A stretch of 5,742 bases of DNA from an uncultured Lachnospiraceae bacterium. Its GTDB lineage: Bacteria; Bacillota_A; Clostridia; Lachnospirales; Lachnospiraceae. The stretch is taken from positions 1-5,742 of the forward strand of contig CANOBT010000275.1 of the NCBI GenBank assembly GCA_947564305.1, in the 5' to 3' direction. Within the stretch, counting starts at the first letter, position 1. Each line of letters begins with the position of its first letter. The notes under the pieces were generated by a model, which had not been told where the DNA came from, ran no database searches, and saw nothing but the letters and a program-made list of their open reading frames with translations. Shown one piece after another: positions 1 through 3,307 of this stretch. Made by a program: the position numbers and the translations under genes.

Positions 1-10
1 TCTGTGAACC

Positions 11-39
11 TTGAACGCATGGGCAAAATATGCTAAAAT
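11..39 (+). promoter_or_regulatory. Sigma-A-type promoter for the recombinase gene
   Basis: TTGAAC at 11-16 is followed after 17 bp by TAAAAT at 34-39. TGC stands directly before the -10 box, giving an extended -10 (TGCTAAAAT). Transcription should start near base 46, about 75 nt before the recombinase start codon. The same TGCTAAAAT string recurs in the promoter at 2334-2362. Both boxes and the spacing fit the housekeeping consensus. Activity is inferred. Confidence 0.7.
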
Positions 40-41
40 AA

Positions 42-62
42 AACAGACTCAAAAAGTTTGTT
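42..62. promoter_or_regulatory. Inverted repeat over the predicted transcription start (operator candidate)
   Basis: AACAGACT (42-49) and AGTTTGTT (55-62) are complementary over 8 bp with one G-T pair, around a 5-base spacer. The predicted transcription start (about 46) lies inside the left arm, so the repeat is more likely a DNA operator than an RNA hairpin. A similarly placed but different palindrome follows the promoter at 2334-2362. The regulator is unknown. Confidence 0.35.
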
Positions 63-65
63 ACA

Positions 66-110
66 TCCTAATCTGTGAGCTTTATACTTATTGCAAAAAA
101 CAGATTAGGA
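66..110 (+). promoter_or_regulatory. Leader hairpin occluding the recombinase ribosome binding site
   Basis: TCCTAATCTGT (66-76) and ACAGATTAGGA (100-110) are perfect reverse complements over 11 bp, with a 23-base loop. The right arm contains the first half (AGGA) of the AGGAGGG Shine-Dalgarno sequence at 107-113, and the left-arm TCCTA acts as an anti-Shine-Dalgarno. Folded RNA would hide the ribosome binding site, so translation may be conditional. The repeat is seen directly; the regulatory role is inferred. Confidence 0.55.
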
Positions 111-120
111 GGGAATCATT

Positions 121-693
121 ATGGCAACAACTGAACCGATTCGAGACCAGTCCCAGCTCTATGCTTTAGCGGATTATTTTTTGCAGAAAGGGGAGTTTAG
201 GAACTATGTGTTGGTGGTGCTTGGCACCTGCACGGCATTACGAATCAGCGATTTACTGGGAATCTGCTGGTCAGAGATATATGACGCAGAGCGGGATCGC
301 TTCAAGGTACACGTCAAAATTACAGAACAAAAAACCGGCAAGGTAAAATTGATTGCCCTGAACGAACAGGCCATTGATGCGCTGCGGCTGTACTACCCAC
401 ACAGCCACAGCGATTTTGTTTTTGTGAACAACCGTAAAAATGCGCAACCAATCAGCCGGGTGCAGGCTTGGCGGATTATACAGGACGCAGCTACAGAATT
501 AGGCTTGGATGGCAACCTCGGTTGTCATAGTCTCAGAAAGACATGGGGATACCATGCGTGGACAAGCGGAAACGTGTCACCCATAATAATTACGGAAATT
601 TATAACCATAGCAGTTATGAGGTCACGAAACGTTACCTCGGTGTGGCGCAGGACGATCTGGACAAAGCATATCTGGAGATGCGGCTGTTCTAG
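121..693 (+). CDS. Catalytic-domain-only tyrosine recombinase (integrase family)
   Basis: This 190-residue protein should cut and rejoin DNA through a covalent phosphotyrosine intermediate in the cytoplasm. Active-site residues of the family are visible in order: Arg41 in ALRISDLL (box I), a likely catalytic Lys71 in the beta-hairpin EQKTGK, His136 and Arg139 in HSLRK (box II), His163 in YNHSS, and the nucleophile Tyr172 in VTKRYLG, nine residues after His163 as in XerD. The usual N-terminal core-binding (SAM-like) domain is missing. The length matches the E. coli inversion recombinases FimB and FimE (about 200 residues) rather than phage or ICE integrases (300-400). A glycine usual before the box II histidine region (LGHSS) is replaced by Asn162. 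The ATG has AGGAGGG seven bases upstream. The gene is probably co-transcribed with the one at 808. Whether it inverts, excises or resolves DNA cannot be told here. Family assignment is secure. Confidence 0.93.
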   Translation: MATTEPIRDQSQLYALADYFLQKGEFRNYVLVVLGTCTALRISDLLGICWSEIYDAERDRFKVHVKITEQKTGKVKLIALNEQAIDALRLYYPHSHSDFVFVNNRKNAQPISRVQAWRIIQDAATELGLDGNLGCHSLRKTWGYHAWTSGNVSPIIITEIYNHSSYEVTKRYLGVAQDDLDKAYLEMRLF

Positions 694-807
694 GTTTCTG
701 TTCCTTTCAGTTCTCAAATCCCCAATAATTGTCCTCTGTACTATAGAGGGGCGGGTGGCAGTAATGGCTGCCCGGCGGCTCAATAAACTGGTAGGAGGAA
801 TATAGGA
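694..807 (+). other. Intercistronic region with two small hairpins
   Basis: The 114 bases between the recombinase and the next gene hold two short inverted repeats: CCTCT/AGAGG (733-737/745-749) and GGCAG/CTGCC (757-761/768-772). Neither is followed by a T-run, so they do not look like terminators, and no convincing promoter is visible. Readthrough from the promoter at 11-39 into the gene at 808 is therefore the simplest reading. Confidence 0.3.
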
Positions 808-1392
808 ATGGCAGAAATGATGAAAATTATTGATGAGCAGGGGCGGATAGCGACTCCGCTGCTGACACCATATCCGCATGATGAGGATAAATATGGTGTG
901 GCTGATTATTTGGTGAAAGAGTATAAACTCCACTATGCGTTCACGGCAGTAATCTACGGATTGCATACCCTTGGTCATTTGGGGTTCGACAGGCTGGATA
1001 TTCCTGAAGATGCAGACCTGTCAGGTTTGCTTTATATCGTACTGGGCCTATGCCGCGCTGTAGAGTCAGATACTTTTAAGGATGCGATGGAAGTTTTGGA
1101 AAAGCAAAATGAGGAATTTAGCAAAGATATTAAATTCTTCATAGCCGAAGCACTTCAATGGCTGGCCTATTTAGTCGAGACGGATTTATCCAGATTTGAC
1201 TGTGCTGAATGTCTGTACGAAGAAGCTATTGGGATTCTCAGGGAATCGGCAAGCCGCAGTATAGGGCTTGTCATATATGGGTTGGAGCTAATGCAGAAAA
1301 GTTACCTGATAGAGAAAATCAACCCGCTGGTAATCCTTGGCTGCCAGGAAAGCTATCTGAGAGAACATATGAAGATGGAAGAGGCAGATTAG
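808..1392 (+). CDS. Hypothetical protein, predominantly helical
   Basis: I do not recognise this 194-residue protein. The ATG is preceded by AGGAGG at 793-798, nine bases away, which supports the start. No signal peptide or clear membrane segment is visible. The composition suggests alpha helices: an amphipathic or hydrophobic middle (about 40-75, with AVIYGLHTLGHLGF and LLYIVLGLCRAV), a charged stretch (DAMEVLEKQNEEF, about 93-105), and a C-terminal half with EALQWLAYLVE and CAECLYEEAIGIL. Four cysteines are scattered rather than clustered. It lies downstream of the recombinase on the same strand with no obvious terminator between, so it may be an accessory partner (directionality factor, regulator or cargo), but it lacks a visible DNA-binding helix-turn-helix. 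Start, strand and coding status are well supported; function is unknown. Confidence 0.8.
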   Translation: MAEMMKIIDEQGRIATPLLTPYPHDEDKYGVADYLVKEYKLHYAFTAVIYGLHTLGHLGFDRLDIPEDADLSGLLYIVLGLCRAVESDTFKDAMEVLEKQNEEFSKDIKFFIAEALQWLAYLVETDLSRFDCAECLYEEAIGILRESASRSIGLVIYGLELMQKSYLIEKINPLVILGCQESYLREHMKMEEAD

Positions 1393-1399
1393 CAAAGTG

Positions 1400-1426
1400 G
1401 TGCCGCCAGTGTTTGGCTGGCGGCAC
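1400..1426. terminator. Hairpin between convergent genes, probable bidirectional terminator
   Basis: GTGCCGCCAG (1400-1409) and CTGGCGGCAC (1417-1426) form a perfect GC-rich 10-bp stem with a 7-base loop. It begins 8 bases after the stop at 1392 and ends 6 bases from the stop of the minus-strand sigma-like gene. T-tracts are poor on both strands (TAACATT on plus, CACTTTG on minus). Position and stability favour termination or transcript-end protection in both directions, but it is not a canonical intrinsic terminator. Confidence 0.6.
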
Positions 1427-1431
1427 TAACA

Positions 1432-1905
1432 TTAGAAGAAATCTCGGAGGCTTTCCCGCAATATATCAATAATTTTATGTATTCGGTTATTGACCCCTTT
1501 CTGGCTCATGCCGACCTCTGCTGCGATAGCCCGTTCCGTGACACCTTCGCTGAACAGGATGATAATGGTTCGGTTCTGCTCGCTCAGGGCGCTGACGGCA
1601 TCTTTGAGGGCTTCTGACAATTCCAGTTCTATGATATGGTCTTCCAGAGAGAACACATCGGCGGCCTCTGTGCCTGTTTCTGACAGGGCATCGAGAGAAA
1701 GCGGAGCACCCTCCCGCTGCCTGGGACAGTTGCGGCAGCTTTTTGTGCAGCGGGTGCCATTCTCCAGCCTGCAGCGGGATGGGCGCTCTAGGCGTTTGAG
1801 TTCAGACCAAAACCACCGCATAATTTCTGGGTTTTTCGGACCATCCTGTGACCGATATTCATAGTATTCCAGCTTCAGTTCCATGTAATCATTGTAATCA
1901 GACAT
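1432..1905 (-). CDS. Sigma-70 region-4 family protein with a four-cysteine cluster
   Basis: This 157-residue protein resembles the small sigma-like proteins of Firmicutes integrative elements. Residues about 95-152 form a sigma region 4: a helical stretch (ELSEALKDAVSALSEQ) leads to a helix-turn-helix in TERAIAAEVGMSQKGVNNRI (123-142), which would contact -35 DNA. No clear region 2 is present, so alone it is not a complete sigma factor; it may work with another subunit or as a regulator. Between head and region 4 lie Cys45, Cys53, Cys57 and Cys60 (C-x7-C-x3-C-x2-C), a possible metal site, then the motif PLSLDAL, which I associate with this family. The ATG at 1905 was chosen because AGAGAGG lies 6 bases upstream; extending the frame upstream to 2034 adds a cysteine-rich leader without a ribosome binding site. 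By eye it is more GC-rich than the genes at 2550 and 3308. It diverges from the gene at 2550. Family confidence is high, role uncertain. Confidence 0.85.
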   Translation of the reverse strand: MSDYNDYMELKLEYYEYRSQDGPKNPEIMRWFWSELKRLERPSRCRLENGTRCTKSCRNCPRQREGAPLSLDALSETGTEAADVFSLEDHIIELELSEALKDAVSALSEQNRTIIILFSEGVTERAIAAEVGMSQKGVNNRIHKIIDILRESLRDFF

Positions 1906-1912
1906 TCTTTGC

Positions 1913-1932
1913 CTCTCTTTCCGGCCAGAGAG
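1913..1932 (-). promoter_or_regulatory. Small hairpin overlapping the sigma-like gene's ribosome binding site
   Basis: On the minus strand CTCTCT and AGAGAG pair over 6 bp around the loop GGCCGGAA. The 3' arm is the AGAGAGG Shine-Dalgarno sequence of the gene starting at 1905. Six base pairs of low complexity could occur by chance, so this is a weak candidate for translational control. It is listed because two other genes here also have ribosome binding sites in inverted repeats. Confidence 0.3.
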
Positions 1933-2215
1933 ACAGTGACGGCAGGATGCCAAGAATCGGATTGACCCGCAGTACCCAAGTACGGCAAAAAAGATGCGCA
2001 GGAAACAAGGGTACTTACACCCCACTTCCAACAACCGCCATTATCACGGTCATAAGGATGTGGTATGTCGTATCCCGCCTCACTGCGCACATGTGGCCTG
2101 ATATGAATTTGTTAATGGTTTCTAGTGTCTTAGCAGTCAACGCCCCCGACCGCCAACAAAGATTTCTACCTCGCTTTCTGCGGTTTGATGTAGGGGTTTG
2201 CCTTGCTTTAATTGG

Positions 2216-2221
2216 ATTATA
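2216..2221 (-). promoter_or_regulatory. Candidate -10 box for the sigma-like gene
   Basis: The minus strand reads a perfect TATAAT here, but at 17-18 bp upstream there is only a poor -35 (CGAGAG or TCGAGA), and no TGN extension. If used it would give a leader of about 300 nt before the ATG at 1905. No better minus-strand promoter was found closer to the gene. The match could be chance in this AT-rich stretch. Confidence 0.22.
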
Positions 2222-2333
2222 CAAGGGAAAAACGGCCACTCTCGAAATAAGAATGAAAAAGAACTCCTCGGAAAGAAAAAGAATCGAAAAGAATTCCACA
2301 TTTGCCAATATGGGTGAAAAAACGTTAAAAGTA

Positions 2334-2362
2334 TTGACAAAATCGAACATGTGTGCTAAAAT
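2334..2362 (+). promoter_or_regulatory. Near-consensus sigma-A promoter for the gene at 2550
   Basis: A perfect TTGACA at 2334-2339 is separated by exactly 17 bp from TAAAAT at 2357-2362, which is preceded by TGC (extended -10). This is the best promoter in the window. Transcription should start near 2369, leaving an untranslated leader of about 180 nt before the ATG at 2550. It shares TGCTAAAAT with the recombinase promoter. Confidence 0.85.
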
Positions 2363-2370
2363 GAAAGCGT

Positions 2371-2390
2371 AAGTTAGATGAAACTAACTT
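2371..2390. promoter_or_regulatory. Perfect inverted repeat just after the transcription start (operator candidate)
   Basis: AAGTTAG (2371-2377) and CTAACTT (2384-2390) are perfect 7-bp reverse complements with a 6-base spacer, beginning about 2 bases after the predicted transcription start. This is a typical repressor position, or a 5'-end stabilising hairpin in the RNA. The repressor is not identified. Confidence 0.5.
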
Positions 2391-2421
2391 GTGAGCACAT
2401 TAAGATACCGAAGTATTCTGT

Positions 2422-2441
2422 ATATCTAATACATATCTAAT
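2422..2441 (+). repeat. Tandem 9-bp direct repeat, 11-bp period
   Basis: ATATCTAAT occurs at 2422-2430 and again at 2433-2441. The 11-bp period puts both copies on about the same face of the DNA helix, as for tandem protein sites. It lies in the leader of the gene at 2550, about 60 bases after the promoter. The AT-rich composition makes chance possible. Confidence 0.4.
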
Positions 2442-2452
2442 CTCCCCCGTTT

Positions 2453-2543
2453 TCCTCCCTATAATCGCAGAACTCGCTTCTCCTCTTGCAGGAAGGATGG
2501 GCGATGATGCGATTATTGTGCAAATTTGCAAAAAATAGGAGGG
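2453..2543 (+). promoter_or_regulatory. Structured leader with potential ribosome-binding-site occlusion
   Basis: ATAATCGCA (2461-2469) pairs perfectly over 9 bp with TGCGATTAT (2508-2516). Inside, CGC/GCG (2475-2477/2501-2503) and TCCT/AGGA (2481-2484/2490-2493) can continue the hairpin. Outside it, CCTCC at 2454-2458 can pair with GGAGG at 2538-2542, the core of the Shine-Dalgarno sequence. The full fold would hide the ribosome binding site, like the hairpin at 66-110. Pairing is seen by eye; a regulatory switch is inferred and no known riboswitch class was recognised. Confidence 0.45.
2519..2530. repeat. Perfect 12-bp palindrome TGCAAATTTGCA
   Basis: TGCAAATTTGCA is fully self-complementary and sits 6 bases before the AGGAGGG ribosome binding site of the gene at 2550. 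Its right half belongs to the TTGCAAAAAA string also found before the recombinase ribosome binding site (91-100). It could be a dimeric protein site. Confidence 0.4.
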
Positions 2544-2549
2544 AACGAT

Positions 2550-3122
2550 ATGAGACAGATGACGTACACGGTGGAGCTAACAGAAGAGTATAGGATTTCT
2601 GGGCAAAAAAATGATATTGAGCTGACGCCAGAAAAAGGTGCAGGATTCCTCAAGCTATCTCTGACACCCATGAGACATCACCAAGATAGAACCTGTAATA
2701 CTTGGGATGAAGTAATCGAACGTATGGTAGTGTCTATGAACATTGAAGATGAGGATGATCGAGAATTTGCTGATCATTACCCAGAGATTCTCAGAGGAGA
2801 GTATGCCGGTTGGGAGCTTAGGACAGTCACTATCTATGAGAGCTCCCTTAGTTTTTGGTATGATAAGCCGGAGACTAGCGGTGTTGGAATCCTTTCGTTG
2901 AAAGACATTACGGGGCGCTCATTTGATCTTACAGTAACTGCGCCAGTGTCATTTTTCGGTATCATGCCAACTTACCGGATTGAGATTTCCAATGAGAAAA
3001 TTTCTGTCGAGGAGAATGTTGGATACATACGGCGAAATGTTGAGTTTCTCCAACACGTTAAAGACCCATCGGTGTATTCAAGTAAATACATCTTGGAAAT
3101 TACAGAGTATGATGGTATTTGA
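2550..3122 (+). CDS. Hypothetical protein, beta-rich
   Basis: I do not recognise this 190-residue protein. The ATG at 2550 was chosen because AGGAGGG at 2537-2543 is six bases away; an in-frame TTG at 2526 would put the ribosome binding site inside the gene. There is no signal peptide or membrane helix. The N-terminus (MTYTVELTEEYRI) and later segments (GWELRTVTIYESSLSFWY at about 84-101, SFDLTVTAPVSFF at about 120-132, MPTYRIEISNEKISVEE at about 135-151) alternate polar and hydrophobic residues as beta strands do. An acidic helix-like part (TWDEVIERMVVSMNIEDEDDREFADHYPEIL) lies between, and YILEITEYD ends the protein. It is likely cytosolic. It has its own promoter, long structured leader and terminator, so it is monocistronic and apparently tightly controlled. 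It sits between the sigma-like gene and the membrane protein at 3308; a functional link with either is possible but unproven. Confidence 0.82.
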   Translation: MRQMTYTVELTEEYRISGQKNDIELTPEKGAGFLKLSLTPMRHHQDRTCNTWDEVIERMVVSMNIEDEDDREFADHYPEILRGEYAGWELRTVTIYESSLSFWYDKPETSGVGILSLKDITGRSFDLTVTAPVSFFGIMPTYRIEISNEKISVEENVGYIRRNVEFLQHVKDPSVYSSKYILEITEYDGI

Positions 3123-3126
3123 CATC

Positions 3127-3156
3127 AAAAAGCCGCAGGGCAGCCTGCGACTTTTT
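3127..3156 (+). terminator. Intrinsic terminator of the gene at 2550
   Basis: Starting 5 bases after the stop codon, AAAAAG (3127-3132) pairs with CTTTTT (3151-3156) and CGCAGG (3134-3139) with CCTGCG (3144-3149), with one C-A mismatch and the loop GCAG. The T-run lies in the 3' arm. Since A-run and T-run pair, it may also work on the opposite strand. Confidence 0.85.
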
Positions 3157-3194
3157 CATTCTATAGGAAATTGCGACAGTGTAAACCATTCAAG

Positions 3195-3213
3195 GAGAAT
3201 GCGGAGCATTCTC
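3195..3213. other. 8-bp hairpin upstream of the second terminator
   Basis: GAGAATGC (3195-3202) and GCATTCTC (3206-3213) are perfect reverse complements with a 3-base loop, GGA. No T-run follows. Only two bases separate it from the terminator at 3216. Together they look like the 3' end of a small RNA or a tandem termination structure; no convincing promoter for such an RNA was seen after 3156. Confidence 0.5.
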
Positions 3214-3215
3214 TG

Positions 3216-3243
3216 AATCGTCGCTGCCGAGCGACGATTTTTT
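3216..3243 (+). terminator. Strong intrinsic terminator
   Basis: AATCGTCGCT (3216-3225) pairs perfectly with AGCGACGATT (3230-3239) around the tetraloop GCCG, and six Ts run from 3238 to 3243. This is a textbook terminator, but it is the second one after the gene at 2550, suggesting a backup stop or termination of a separate short transcript from 3157-3215. Confidence 0.88.
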
Positions 3244-3253
3244 ATTCCAGTAC

Positions 3254-3282
3254 TTTCAGAGAAGCGACAGAAATGTTATACT
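3254..3282 (+). promoter_or_regulatory. Extended -10 promoter for the gene at 3308
   Basis: TATACT at 3277-3282 is preceded by TGT, giving an extended -10 (TGTTATACT). At 17-bp spacing the -35 is poor (TTTCAG, 3254-3259), which extended -10 promoters tolerate. The predicted start near 3289 leaves a short leader of about 20-30 nt. No operator-like palindrome comparable with those at 42 and 2371 is seen. Confidence 0.6.
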
Positions 3283-3307
3283 AAAAGCGATTTTTTACCG
3301 TGAAAGG

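Larger units (their letters stand above)
1906..2549. other. 644-base divergent intergenic region
   Basis: No credible gene is seen here: open frames exist on both strands but lack ribosome binding sites and protein-like composition. From left to right it holds the sigma-like gene's leader with an inverted repeat (AGTACCC 1971-1977, GGGTACT 2009-2015), a TATAAT on the minus strand at 2216-2221, a purine-rich plus-strand stretch (about 2250-2300, repeated GAAAAAGAA-like strings), then the rightward promoter and leader of the gene at 2550. The part from 2041 to about 2210 shows nothing I can name. It may hold binding sites, an untranslated RNA or remnants of a lost gene. Confidence 0.6.

Noticed and set aside
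66..110. The 11-bp inverted repeat as a recombination site for the neighbouring recombinase
   Set aside because: The 23-base spacer is far longer than the 6-8 bp crossover region usual for tyrosine recombinases, and no second copy exists in the window. RNA structure over the ribosome binding site explains it better.
577..978. 133-codon minus-strand open frame across the recombinase and gene at 808
   Set aside because: It lies antisense to two well-supported genes and has no ribosome binding site.
1906..2034. Upstream extension of the sigma-like gene to an ATG at 2034
   Set aside because: There is no Shine-Dalgarno sequence at that start, the extra residues are unlike the family, and AGAGAGG supports the ATG at 1905.
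2015..2350. 111-codon minus-strand open frame with hydrophobic, Phe-rich N-terminus
   Set aside because: The Phe-rich part is simply the complement of a purine-rich stretch, there is no ribosome binding site, and it overlaps the rightward promoter.
1848..2372. 174-codon open frame on the plus strand
   Set aside because: No ribosome binding site before its ATG, it overlaps the start of the sigma-like gene and runs through the promoter at 2334-2362, and its composition is not protein-like.
2422..2441. CRISPR-like array from the ATATCTAAT repeats
   Set aside because: There are only two 9-bp copies with a 2-base gap; no repeat-spacer pattern exists anywhere in the window.
2526..2549. TTG start for the gene at 2550
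   Set aside because: It would place the strong AGGAGGG inside the coding sequence, where it is ideally spaced for the ATG at 2550.
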